NCBI GenBank assembly: GCA_032111745.1
Contig: JAULUH010000328.1
Location: forward strand, 1-40,654
Length of the DNA: 40,654 nt
Reading direction: 5' to 3'
DNA from: JAULUH01 sp032111745
GTDB taxonomy: Bacteria > Chloroflexota > Anaerolineae > JAAEKA01
In this document: positions 8,551 to 15,719 of the stretch, in pieces
Position numbering within the stretch: the first letter of the stretch is position 1
Layout: each line of letters starts with the position of its first letter
The notes under the pieces: model-generated
Seen by the model: only the letters and a program-made list of their open reading frames with translations
Told to the model about the DNA's origin: nothing
The model's database searches: none
Program-made: the position numbers and the translations under genes

Positions 8551-10224
8551 CTACCGGCTGCGCACCAAGGTCAGGTCATCGCCGAGGCGATTGCCGAGAT
8601 AGATGGCGCCGGTGGCCTCGTTGAACGTCGCACCGAAGGGATCATCGCCGGTCATGAGGGTCGTGATGAGGCGATCGGTGTCGCCGTCGATGACCGAGGC
8701 CGTATCGGCAGCCGCGTTGCTCACCACGATGCGGTTGGCTATAGTATCCACGGCCACACCACCTCCGCCATCGTCGCCGCCCGGGTCCACCTGGATCTTG
8801 GCGACGAGGGTGAGGCCGCCGGCCGAGGCCTGGAAGACCTGCACGCGGTCCACGCGACTGTCCGGGCCGACCATGACGTAGAGTCGATCCGTGATCGGGT
8901 TGAAGGCCATGGCGAAGGGCACCGCGCCCACGGGCACCGGCTTCACCTGCTGGCCCGGCAGCACGTTGCCCTCGCCGTCGAAGACGAAGATGTCCTGGCT
9001 GTCCCGGTTGGTCACGTACACCCGATTGAGGGTCTCGCTGACGGCCAGGCCGAAGGCGCCGGCCCCGGGCTGCCCCGTGTTGACCAGGCGTATCACCGTG
9101 TCGGTTGCGCCGTTCACCACGTAGAGGCGGTTGGCCTGGTGGCTCACCGCGTAAACTCGCTGGAGCGCCGGGTTGACCGCCACGTAGGTGAGCTCCGGGG
9201 CCAGGGTGAGGGTCTTGATCCTCTGGTTAGTGGCGCCGTCGATCACCGTCAGCTTGCCATCCTGGTAGCTGGTCACGTAGACCTTGTTGGTGATCGGGTC
9301 TGCGGCCACGCCGAAGGGCTGGTCGCCTGTGGGAACCTGGCCGATGACCGCGTGGGTAGATCCATGGAGCACCAGCAGCTGGTCGTTGTTGCGGCTGGCT
9401 ACATAAAGCCGGTTGGTGATCGGGTTGGCGGCCATGCCCAGCGGATGATCCAGGCCAGGAACGGCAACCTGCTCGCTTCCCACGGGAGGCGTTGGCGTTG
9501 GCGTGGGCGTGATAATGGGCGTGGGGGTGGCGGTCGGCGTCGCCGTCGGAGTCGGCGTGGCTGTGGGGGTCGAGGTCGGCACTGTGGGCGCGGGAGCCTG
9601 CCGCTCCACCTTGGTCAGGTAGGCCAGAGATACTGGCTGCACGCTGGTGATGTCGACGTCGTAGCCCAGGCAGCCGCCGCGGTTGTAGAAGTCCTTCACC
9701 AGGATGTAGTAGTGGCCATCGAGGGAGGGCACCCACACGATCTGTGAGGCATAGGGCTGCTCAGCGCCCGGGAAATCGTCGTTGGACTGCAACAGCGTCT
9801 TGCCGTCCGAGTCGTATAGGCGCAGGACGGTGTCGGTATCCTGCAGCAAGTTGGAGGTAGTGATGGTGTATTCCAGGCCCGCGGTCCCCTTGAAGACATG
9901 CCAGTCCTTGTCACCGGGCTGCTCGAGGGTGTGCCGCGCCGGCGTGCCATCGGCCGGAAGGGGCTGGGCCTCCTCCGCAGTATCATCCGGCTCCCAAAGG
10001 TCCGGACAGGCCTGGTCATCGCCTTGAGCAACGCCAACATAGGCACGTCCGGCCTGCCCGGAGGCTGCAGCCAGACGGGTAGATGGCCCGGCGGTTGCTG
10101 GCATATCAACCCCCAACCAGGCCCCGATCATAACCAGGGCAGCAATGCCCCAGGTTATCATGGCCCGGTGCCGGTACCCCTGGCGCAAGACGGAGCGGCT
10201 GGTGAAAGAGCGGATCCCATTCAT
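8551..10224 (-). CDS. Secreted beta-propeller (YVTN/YncE-like) protein with PPC-type domain
   Basis: 557 residues. A hydrophobic segment at about 22-45 is a signal peptide or anchor. About 75-195 resembles a bacterial pre-peptidase C-terminal domain (DLWEPDDTAEEAQPL, GDKDWHVFKG, DTDTVLRLYDSDGKTLLQSNDD). A Thr/Pro linker (about 212-248) follows. The rest is a propeller of about six or seven blades, each with 'PxGVAVDPITNRVYVTNxxDxxLxVIDGxTN'-like repeats. Such proteins are extracellular scaffolds or binding proteins; no ligand can be inferred. Start ATG 10224 lacks a clear ribosome site. The promoter at 10296-10324 precedes it. mazG follows after 22 bp, so a surface protein heads the mazG-sigma operon. 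Confidence 0.85.
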   Translation of the reverse strand: MNGIRSFTSRSVLRQGYRHRAMITWGIAALVMIGAWLGVDMPATAGPSTRLAAASGQAGRAYVGVAQGDDQACPDLWEPDDTAEEAQPLPADGTPARHTLEQPGDKDWHVFKGTAGLEYTITTSNLLQDTDTVLRLYDSDGKTLLQSNDDFPGAEQPYASQIVWVPSLDGHYYILVKDFYNRGGCLGYDVDITSVQPVSLAYLTKVERQAPAPTVPTSTPTATPTPTATPTATPTPIITPTPTPTPPVGSEQVAVPGLDHPLGMAANPITNRLYVASRNNDQLLVLHGSTHAVIGQVPTGDQPFGVAADPITNKVYVTSYQDGKLTVIDGATNQRIKTLTLAPELTYVAVNPALQRVYAVSHQANRLYVVNGATDTVIRLVNTGQPGAGAFGLAVSETLNRVYVTNRDSQDIFVFDGEGNVLPGQQVKPVPVGAVPFAMAFNPITDRLYVMVGPDSRVDRVQVFQASAGGLTLVAKIQVDPGGDDGGGGVAVDTIANRIVVSNAAADTASVIDGDTDRLITTLMTGDDPFGATFNEATGAIYLGNRLGDDLTLVRSR

Positions 10225-10295
10225 GGTTCAATAGTAGTGCGGCTGCTGCTGGCTGCCCCCGAACGGGGCCGGAGTTCCGCGTGCGTATCGTCCTC

Positions 10296-10324
10296 AGTGT
10301 ACCATGGTTGAGGCGTTCCGCCAA
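10296..10324 (-). promoter_or_regulatory. Promoter of the beta-propeller/mazG/sigma operon
   Basis: Minus-strand TTGGCG (10324-10319), 17-bp spacer, TACACT (10301-10296), with the extended -10 bases TGG directly upstream. The predicted transcript starts about 65 nt before ATG 10224. Confidence 0.6.
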
Positions 10325-10421
10325 CCCACCATCGACGGCTCGCAGGGCTTCGCAAAAATCCTCCCCCTTGACCTTCGCCGCTACCAGCCCCTTCCCCTCC
10401 GGCTCCTCTGGTCCCATTTTC

Positions 10422-10445
10422 TCTCTGCATCTCTGCGTCTTTGCG
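10422..10445 (+). repeat. Short degenerate tandem repeat, 8-bp unit, three copies
   Basis: TCTCTGCA, TCTCTGCG and TCTTTGCG in direct succession. Purely intergenic; it is 52 bp upstream of a promoter but has no obvious role. Confidence 0.5.
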
Positions 10446-10496
10446 TTGCCTCTCCGCCGTCCGTGGTCGTCCGAGGGTGCCCCTGCTCATAGTGCA

Positions 10497-10525
10497 TTGA
10501 CAATGGCCTGCGATTGCATTAGAAT
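10497..10525 (+). promoter_or_regulatory. Promoter of the glycosidase-like gene
   Basis: TTGACA (10497-10502), 17-bp spacer, TAGAAT (10520-10525). A perfect -35 with a good -10; the leader to ATG 10624 would be about 90 nt. Confidence 0.7.
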
Positions 10526-10623
10526 GCCATCGCTGCTTAGCCGGGGAGTGCCGGCGACGACGTCGCCAGGACTTCTGGATTTCGGCTGTGCAGGGGATGC
10601 CCACCAGTAGTCTGGAGATGGCT

Positions 10624-11871
10624 ATGAACCACAAATACGGATTCCACACCAACCGCACGGGCGACGACATCCTGGACGCCATCAAACGGCTCAAGCCCGC
10701 CATCGTGAAGGCCCTGGACCACAACATCGGCTTCTGGTCCCGGGTGCGCGCCGTCCATCCCGACGTCTTCCTGATCGGGCGCCTGGTGGTAGACGCCAGT
10801 GAACAGGAAGGGTTCGTTCACAACCCCCGGGAGCAGGGACGGGCCTTTGCCGAGCGCATCCTGCGCCTGGAGGTGAACCACTCCACCTTCGAGGGGCGGC
10901 GCATCTTCGATGCCTGGGAGTCCTACAACGAGGTCATGCCGGAGAGCGCCAGCCCGGATCGCAAGCGGGCCTACGACGAGTTCCAGGTGGGGTTTGCCGG
11001 TCCCATCCACCAGGCCGGCTTCGAGCCCATTGGCATGAACTTCGCCACGGGCAACATGCTGGGCCACGACTTCCTGACCTATTTCCCCGGCACCCTGGAG
11101 ACCTACCGCTACCTGGGCTTCCATGAGTATGATTGGCCGACGCTGTGGCGCCTGCACGAGGAAAACATCCGCGAGAAGAACGAAGGCGGCATGTGGCTGG
11201 CCCTGCGCTATCGCCGGGCGATGAACGATGTGCGGCGGGTCTACGGCAACCGCCACATCGCCATCATCACCGAATGCGGCCTGACCCAGGGGGTCGTGGG
11301 CCGGGACGACGTCGGCTGGCGGCATGAGCCCGTCGTCAACGAGGACAGCTACTGGCAGTCGCTGCTGTGGTACAACCAGCAGCTGATGCAGGACGACTAC
11401 GTGGCGGGGGCCTGCCTGTTCGTGGTCGGTGCGGCGGGCGGGTGGCCCAAGTGGGAGAGCTTCGAGCACCTCGGCGGCATCGTGAGTCGCCTGGAGGCGT
11501 ACCAGGGCGAGGGCGGCGTGGTGGTGCCTCCGCAGAAGCCCAAGCCCTTACCCGCGCTGCACGAGAAACTGCTGGCGGCCGGCGAGCAGGCCCAGGTCAT
11601 CCAGTTCAACCCGGACGCTGCGCTCCAGAAGCACATCTTCGCCGATGGCTTCGTGCCCAACTCGCCGGAGTTCGAGCTGGAGGTCGACGACGTGTCCTAC
11701 GTCGGGCAGCGCGCCGAAGCCCTCGGCACCGGCGAGGTACGGGTCTACTACGTGGTCAAAGGCCATTGGGACCAGGTCACCTTCGCGCGGCGCCTGGAGC
11801 CCGGCCCGCCGCGCCGCGTCAAAGGCCGCTCCGGTAGCCGGCGCAGCCGGAGCAAGAAGACACCCCAGTAG
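10624..11871 (+). CDS. Glycoside-hydrolase-like TIM-barrel protein
   Basis: 415 residues, starting at ATG 10624, which has GGAG six bases upstream; in-frame ATGs at 10588 and 10618 have poorer sites. It reads as a clan GH-A-type barrel: 'FDAWESYNEV' (about 96-104) supplies the Asn-Glu acid/base pair at strand 4, and 'IAIITECGL' (about 213-220, Glu217) fits the nucleophile at strand 7. No signal peptide is seen. The last 30 residues are strongly basic (RRVKGRSGSRRSRSKK), as in nucleic-acid- or surface-binding tails. I cannot place it in a numbered GH family; barrels like this also occur as non-catalytic or cell-wall-acting proteins. Confidence 0.7.
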   Translation: MNHKYGFHTNRTGDDILDAIKRLKPAIVKALDHNIGFWSRVRAVHPDVFLIGRLVVDASEQEGFVHNPREQGRAFAERILRLEVNHSTFEGRRIFDAWESYNEVMPESASPDRKRAYDEFQVGFAGPIHQAGFEPIGMNFATGNMLGHDFLTYFPGTLETYRYLGFHEYDWPTLWRLHEENIREKNEGGMWLALRYRRAMNDVRRVYGNRHIAIITECGLTQGVVGRDDVGWRHEPVVNEDSYWQSLLWYNQQLMQDDYVAGACLFVVGAAGGWPKWESFEHLGGIVSRLEAYQGEGGVVVPPQKPKPLPALHEKLLAAGEQAQVIQFNPDAALQKHIFADGFVPNSPEFELEVDDVSYVGQRAEALGTGEVRVYYVVKGHWDQVTFARRLEPGPPRRVKGRSGSRRSRSKKTPQ

Positions 11872-11889
11872 GGGGGCGCGCTTGATGGC

Positions 11890-12276
11890 GTGTGGCGTCT
11901 CGCTGCATGCTGCCCGGCGGCACGGGATTCTCGCAACGCTGGCACCGCCGGCCAAGAGCTGATCCTGCAGGTTGGCGTCGCCAACGATGGATTGGAGGAA
12001 GAGGCGGCGATGTTCGCAGACGACGTCTCGATGACGAGTTGCGCCGCCGAGCCGGCAGCGACAGATGCGCCTGCGCCAACCCCCACGCCAGCGGAGATCG
12101 CCACCGTCCCGCCCACCCCGGCAGCGACGGTCCCACCCGTGGACCAGGCTGCCTCCCCGGGCCAGCCTGACACCATCTGGGACAGCCAGGCCGCGCCCGC
12201 GCTGGTGGGCGCGCTGGCCGGCGCGGTGGTGATCCTCGGCGCGTTGGCCTTCAGCCGCCGCAGCAATCACGGCTAG
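11890..12276 (+). pseudogene. C-terminal remnant of a membrane-anchored surface protein
   Basis: An open frame whose first ~20 residues look random. From about residue 22 it reads like the last strands of a beta-sandwich (ELILQVGVANDGLEEEAAMFADDVSM), then a Thr/Pro/Ala linker, a hydrophobic C-terminal helix (ALVGALAGAVVILGALAF) and a positive stop-transfer SRR. That is the C-terminal architecture of a wall- or membrane-anchored protein without its body. There is no credible start or ribosome site. The stop overlaps the end of miaA tail-to-tail by 4 bp. It may be what is left of a larger gene, or a small anchored protein with an unnoticed start. Confidence 0.5.
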
Positions 12277-13214
12277 CGGTTCGCCTCCGTCTCCGTGGCC
12301 AACCAGGCCTGCACGGCCGCGGCCACCGTCTGCACCGTCTCCTGCTCGAGGTCGAACCAGCTGATGCGGGCGTCGCCGGCCCGGAACCACGTACCCTGTT
12401 GGCGCACATAGCGCCGCGTCTGTTGCTTGATCTCGGCGATGGCCTGCGCCAGGTCGAGCTCCCCCAGCACGTAACGGATCATCTGGTTATAGCCCAGGCC
12501 GGTGAGGGCCGGCAAGCGGGGGGAATAGCCGGCCGCCAGCAGCTGCCGCACCTCCCGCTCCAGGCCGCGCTCGATCATAGTATCGACCCGCCGGTCGATG
12601 CGCTCGTACAGCGCGGCCCGGGGCCGGGTCAGCCCGACGCGCAGGATGCGATAGGGCGGCGGGTGGGACTCCTGCAGCCGGCTGATGGGCACGCCGGCCA
12701 GCAGGCACACCTCCAGGGCGCGCACCACGCGGCGCACATTGCGCGGGTCGATGGCCGCGGCCGCGGTCGGGTCCAGCGCGTGCAGCCGGGCGTGCAGCGC
12801 CAGCGCGCCCTGCGCGGCGGCGACCTGCTCCAGCTCGGCCCGCACGGCCTCGTCAGGCGGCACCGCCGGGATGCCCAGGCCATCCAGCACCGCCCGCACG
12901 TACAGCCCCGTGCCCCCCACCAGCAGCGGCAGCCAGCCGCGGCCATGGACGTCGTCGATGGCTGCGTAGGCCGCCCGCTGGTACTGGGCCAAGGTGAACA
13001 CCTCGTCCGGGTCCACCACGTCCACCAGGTGGTGCGGGACCTCCGCCCGCACCACCGGCGCCACCTTGTCCGTGCCGATATCGAGGCCCCGGTAGATCTG
13101 CCGGCTGTCGGCCGAGATCACCTCGCCAGAGAAGCGCCGGGCCAGCAGGAGCGAGACCGCGGTCTTGCCCACCGCGGTCGGGCCCACCAGGGCGATCAAC
13201 GGCGGGCGGGTCAT
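12273..13214 (-). CDS. miaA: tRNA dimethylallyltransferase
   Basis: 313 residues, the normal length. The P-loop GPTAVGKT (11-18), 'SADSRQIYRGLDIGT' and 'VGGTGLYVRAVLDG' are family signatures, as is 'TGLGYNQMIRYVLGELDLAQAIAEIKQQTRRYVRQQGTWFR' near the C-terminus. It adds the isoprenoid group to A37 of tRNAs reading UNN codons. It is the last gene of the rnhB-yraN-lipoprotein-miaA run, 17 bp after the lipoprotein gene. The 3' end overlaps the facing remnant by 4 bp. Confidence 0.96.
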   Translation of the reverse strand: MTRPPLIALVGPTAVGKTAVSLLLARRFSGEVISADSRQIYRGLDIGTDKVAPVVRAEVPHHLVDVVDPDEVFTLAQYQRAAYAAIDDVHGRGWLPLLVGGTGLYVRAVLDGLGIPAVPPDEAVRAELEQVAAAQGALALHARLHALDPTAAAAIDPRNVRRVVRALEVCLLAGVPISRLQESHPPPYRILRVGLTRPRAALYERIDRRVDTMIERGLEREVRQLLAAGYSPRLPALTGLGYNQMIRYVLGELDLAQAIAEIKQQTRRYVRQQGTWFRAGDARISWFDLEQETVQTVAAAVQAWLATETEANR

Positions 13215-13231
13215 GGCGGCCAGGGCCTTCG

Positions 13232-14065
13232 CTACCGTCGCTGTCCCGTGGCCACCAGCTGGTCCGGCTCGATGCGCACGCTCTCCACGTAATACTGGCT
13301 CAGGTTCTGGCCCAGGGCCTGGTTGATGAACCCCGGGATGGCGTTGGTGGCCAGGTTGCGCGGCTGGATCCGGTCGGCCACGAACGTGACCTGCCCGTTA
13401 GACACCGTGAAGTGCCCCTCCACCACCACGTCCCGCAGCGACACGAAGCCGTAGCGCAGGCTGTCGAAACCCAGCGTCATCACACCATCGCCAAACTCCA
13501 CGTCCAGGCCCTGAATCTGCAGGCCGGGCACGGCATTGGCGCCGGCCAGCCCTTCCACCTGCGCCTCGGTGATCACCACCTCGGCTGGCCCGGGCGGGGT
13601 CGGCGTCGGCGGCACCCGCGTCGCCGTGGGCCGGGCCGCCATCACCCTGGTCGTCGGCGTGGCCGCCCGCGTGGGCGTCCGGGTCGGCGCCGCCCGGGTG
13701 GCCGTGGCGGTGGCCGTGGGCGGCTCGGCCGTGGCGGTGGCCGTGGGCGGCTCGGCCGTGGCGGTCGGCGTCGCCGGCTCAGCCGTCGCGGTCGGCGCCG
13801 CCCGGGTGGCCGTGGCGGTGGCCGTGGGCGGCTCGGCCGTGGCGGTCGGGGGCACCGCGGTCGGACTGGGCGCCAGGGTGGGCACCACCGGGGCCGCGAT
13901 GGCCGTGGGGGCCAGCGCCATCTCCGCCAGCGCGGCCGGCATGGCCTGGCCACCGACGGGTTCCCCGACCAGGAACAGCGGGGGCAACGCCGTGCAGGCC
14001 GAAACAGCCAGGAGGGCGATGCCCAGGATCAGCAGCAGAAACCAGGGTCGAGCCTTTCGAGCCAT
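13232..14065 (-). CDS. Lipoprotein with Thr/Pro/Ala linker and LmeA-like (DUF2993) C-terminal domain
   Basis: 277 residues from ATG 14065, chosen because the GAGGTGATC just upstream is a good ribosome site (a GTG inside it is the alternative). A signal peptide ends in lipobox VSAC. A long PTATA linker spans about residues 55-160 and is built from duplicated DNA. The C-terminal ~110 residues ('QVEGLAGANAVPGLQIQGLDVEFGDGVMTLGFDSL', 'GHFTVSNGQVTFVADRI', 'IPGFINQALGQNLSQYYVESVRIEPDQLVATGQ') resemble the amphipathic beta-sheet of DUF2993/LmeA-type proteins, some of which bind lipids or glycolipids. That match is by pattern only. Its place inside a tRNA/DNA-processing operon has no obvious functional logic. 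Confidence 0.75.
   Translation of the reverse strand: MARKARPWFLLLILGIALLAVSACTALPPLFLVGEPVGGQAMPAALAEMALAPTAIAAPVVPTLAPSPTAVPPTATAEPPTATATATRAAPTATAEPATPTATAEPPTATATAEPPTATATATRAAPTRTPTRAATPTTRVMAARPTATRVPPTPTPPGPAEVVITEAQVEGLAGANAVPGLQIQGLDVEFGDGVMTLGFDSLRYGFVSLRDVVVEGHFTVSNGQVTFVADRIQPRNLATNAIPGFINQALGQNLSQYYVESVRIEPDQLVATGQRR
13683..13846. repeat. In-frame direct repeats coding the lipoprotein linker
   Basis: A 56-bp sequence at 13683-13738 recurs without mismatch at 13791-13846 (offset 108 bp, 36 codons). Inside it, a 27-bp unit occurs at 13701-13727, 13728-13754 and 13809-13835. All offsets are multiples of three, so linker length can change without frameshift. Likely prone to slippage. 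Confidence 0.85.
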
Positions 14066-14083
14066 GATGATCACCTCAACAAT

Positions 14084-14464
14084 CTACAGGGTGTGCGATC
14101 CATCCACGGCATCGCGCACATGATTGATCTCGCGCAAGCTCCCATCGGTGGCCAGGTGGATGGCAACAACGTCGACGCGTATCGGGCCACTCCAGCCCGT
14201 CTCCGCAGCGTAGGCCGCGGCCAGCGTCGCCAGCCGGGCCTGTTTGGACTGAATGACCGATTCCTCGGGCGTGCCGTAGCTCTGGCCCCGCCGGGTGCGC
14301 ACCTCGACGGCGACCAGGCAATCGCCGTCCGCCGCCACCAGGTCCAGCTCGCCTGCGGACCCGTAGCGCCAGTTGCGGGCCAGGATGCGATAGCCGCTCT
14401 TCGTCAGAAAGTGCGCGGCCAGGCGTTCGCCGGCCGCCCCCAGGGCCCGGCGGTTATCGGCCAT
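14084..14464 (-). CDS. yraN: YraN/UPF0102 family protein
   Basis: 126 residues from ATG 14464. 'LGAAGERLAAHFLTKSGYRILARNWRYGSAGELDLVAADGDCLVAVEVRTRR' is the family's restriction-endonuclease-like core, with E-x-D (ELD) and E-V-R-T-R in the positions of the PD-(D/E)XK residues. The family's biochemical role is poorly defined but it is usually next to rnhB, as here. The start overlaps the end of rnhB by 11 bp and GAGG lies within rnhB, implying coupled translation; longer upstream starts would run deep into rnhB. Confidence 0.9.
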   Translation of the reverse strand: MADNRRALGAAGERLAAHFLTKSGYRILARNWRYGSAGELDLVAADGDCLVAVEVRTRRGQSYGTPEESVIQSKQARLATLAAAYAAETGWSGPIRVDVVAIHLATDGSLREINHVRDAVDGSHTL

Positions 14465-15110
14465 AGCTGGCGGCCTCGCTTTCCCACAGCCGGCCCTGCT
14501 GCCAGCTGCGCACAGGATGAAACGAGCCCCGGTGTTGTGCACAGGGGCCCAGCTCCCGCAAGGCGTGCTGGTGTTCGCTGGTGCCATAGCCCTTGTGATG
14601 CTGAAAGCCATAGCCCGGATGCTCGGCAGCCAAGTCGTGCATGAGGCGATCCCTGGTCACCTTGGCCAAGATGGAGGCCGCGGCAATGGACAGCACGCCA
14701 GCATCTCCATGGGTCAAGGCCAGCTGGGGGATGGACACCTCAAGGCGAACGAAGTCGATCAACAGAAAATCGGGCTCTGGAATGATCTGGGCCAGCGCAG
14801 CCGCCATGGCCAGCCGGGTGGCTGTGGCGATACCGAGCTCGTCGATGCGGTGGGCAGGCACGATTCCCAGGCCCACGGCTTGCGCCTGGTGCCGGATTAG
14901 AGGAGCCAGCGCTTCCCGCCGTGCCGGCGTCAGCTGCTTGGAGTCGGCAACGCCGCGCAGAGCAGCGCCTATGGACGGGTCGGCAGGCAGCACCACGGCA
15001 GCAGCGACGACGGGACCGGCCCAGGCCCCGCGGCCAGCCTCGTCAAGCCCGGCCACGCGGCGATAGCCGGCGGCCCACAGGCCCTGTTCCTGCTCGATGG
15101 TCGGCTGCAT
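14454..15110 (-). CDS. rnhB: Ribonuclease HII
   Basis: 218 residues. 'VAGLDEAGRGAWAGPVVAAAVVL' carries the first two acidic residues (D-E) of the active site, 'FLLIDF' the third Asp, and 'SIAAASILAKVTRDRLM' the conserved segment before the fourth. It removes ribonucleotides and RNA primers from DNA. The usual length and the usual neighbours (rplS before, yraN after) support the call. Start ATG 15110 lies six bases after a TATAAT box, so the mRNA should be leaderless or nearly so; no ribosome site is present. Confidence 0.96.
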   Translation of the reverse strand: MQPTIEQEQGLWAAGYRRVAGLDEAGRGAWAGPVVAAAVVLPADPSIGAALRGVADSKQLTPARREALAPLIRHQAQAVGLGIVPAHRIDELGIATATRLAMAAALAQIIPEPDFLLIDFVRLEVSIPQLALTHGDAGVLSIAAASILAKVTRDRLMHDLAAEHPGYGFQHHKGYGTSEHQHALRELGPCAQHRGSFHPVRSWQQGRLWESEAASYGR

Positions 15111-15116
15111 GCGGCC

Positions 15117-15122
15117 ATTATA
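15117..15122 (-). promoter_or_regulatory. Extended -10 promoter of rnhB, leaderless geometry
   Basis: Minus-strand TGG-TATAAT, with six bases to ATG 15110. The -35 region falls in the terminator stem of rplS and is weak (TGCGTC at 17 bp), so the extended -10 must do most of the work. Confidence 0.65.
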
Positions 15123-15131
15123 CCACGAGTC

Positions 15132-15160
15132 AAAAAAAAGACGCAGGGTGAGCCCTGCGT
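15132..15160 (-). terminator. Intrinsic terminator of rplS
   Basis: On the minus strand ACGCAGGG, loop CTCA, CCCTGCGT (perfect 8-bp stem, 15160-15141), then eight T's (15139-15132). It lies 24 bp after the rplS stop codon. Confidence 0.9.
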
Positions 15161-15183
15161 TGGGGGTGGCTATGAGCCGTCTA

Positions 15184-15540
15184 CTATTGGCCGGTGCGCT
15201 CGCGCAAGCGCGCCTTCTTGCCCTGGAGATCGCGCAGATAATATAGCCGGGCCTGCCGCACCTTCCCGGAGCGCACGACCTCCACCTTCTCCACGCGCGG
15301 TGAATGGAGCAAGAAAGTTCGCTCGACGCCCACGCCGTGCGAGGCGATGCGGCGTACCGTGAAGCTGGCTCCGGACGCCTGCTGGCCCTTGATCCGAATC
15401 ACGACACCCTGAAAGACCTGGATGCGCTCGCGGTTGCCCTCGACAATCCGCGCATGGACACGCACCGTGTCGCCGATGCGGAGCTGTGGGATCCCCGCGT
15501 GAGGCTTCGGGGCCAGGGATTCAAGCAATGGATGTTGCAT
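15184..15540 (-). CDS. rplS: 50S ribosomal protein L19
   Basis: 118 residues. 'IGDTVRVHARIVEGNRERIQVFQGVVIRIKGQQASGASFTVRRIASHGVGVERTFLLHSPRVEKVEVVRSGKVRQARLYYLRDLQGKKARLRER' covers the whole L19 family core. A structural protein of the large subunit near the 30S/50S interface. AAGGAAGG precedes ATG 15540. It has its own promoter (15628-15656), a hairpin in the leader and an intrinsic terminator, so it can be made apart from trmD upstream and rnhB downstream. Confidence 0.98.
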   Translation of the reverse strand: MQHPLLESLAPKPHAGIPQLRIGDTVRVHARIVEGNRERIQVFQGVVIRIKGQQASGASFTVRRIASHGVGVERTFLLHSPRVEKVEVVRSGKVRQARLYYLRDLQGKKARLRERTGQ

Positions 15541-15570
15541 CTCGATACCTTCCTTAATGACTTTCGCAAA

Positions 15571-15596
15571 CGCCCTACACCTATCAGGTCAGGGCG
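15571..15596 (-). other. Leader hairpin of rplS
   Basis: CGCCCT at 15571-15576 pairs with AGGGCG at 15591-15596, with inner ACCT/AGGT closing a 3-nt loop and one unpaired position on the right and two on the left. It lies between the predicted transcript start and the ribosome site. Some bacterial rplS mRNAs carry structured leaders; whether L19 binds this one cannot be told from sequence. Confidence 0.5.
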
Positions 15597-15627
15597 CTGA
15601 TGCTGTCTCTTTTTCACGCGACAACTT

Positions 15628-15656
15628 AGTATAACATAAGCCCCACGGGTCACCAA
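15628..15656 (-). promoter_or_regulatory. Promoter of rplS
   Basis: Minus-strand TTGGTG (15656-15651), 17-bp spacer, TATACT (15633-15628); leader about 80 nt. Confidence 0.7.
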
Positions 15657-15719
15657 ATTCTGGTCACCAACTACTGCATGAGTACTTTGATCCATGACAC
15701 GGACCCTGCCAATCCTGCG

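Larger units (their letters stand above)
10225..10623. other. Divergent intergenic region
   Basis: 399 bp between two divergent genes. It holds one promoter for each side (10296-10324 minus, 10497-10525 plus) and a short 8-bp tandem repeat at 10422-10445. No coding frame in it looks real. Confidence 0.6.

Noticed and set aside
8512..9747. A 411-codon frame on the plus strand over the beta-propeller gene
   Set aside because: His/Gly/Arg-rich, no domain, no ribosome site; the propeller repeats are on the minus strand.
10422..10445. Tandem 8-mers as a regulatory array
   Set aside because: Only three degenerate copies, not placed at a promoter.
13690..13860. Regular repeats that could suggest a CRISPR array or minisatellite
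   Set aside because: Units are in frame inside a lipoprotein linker, with no unique spacers of constant length.
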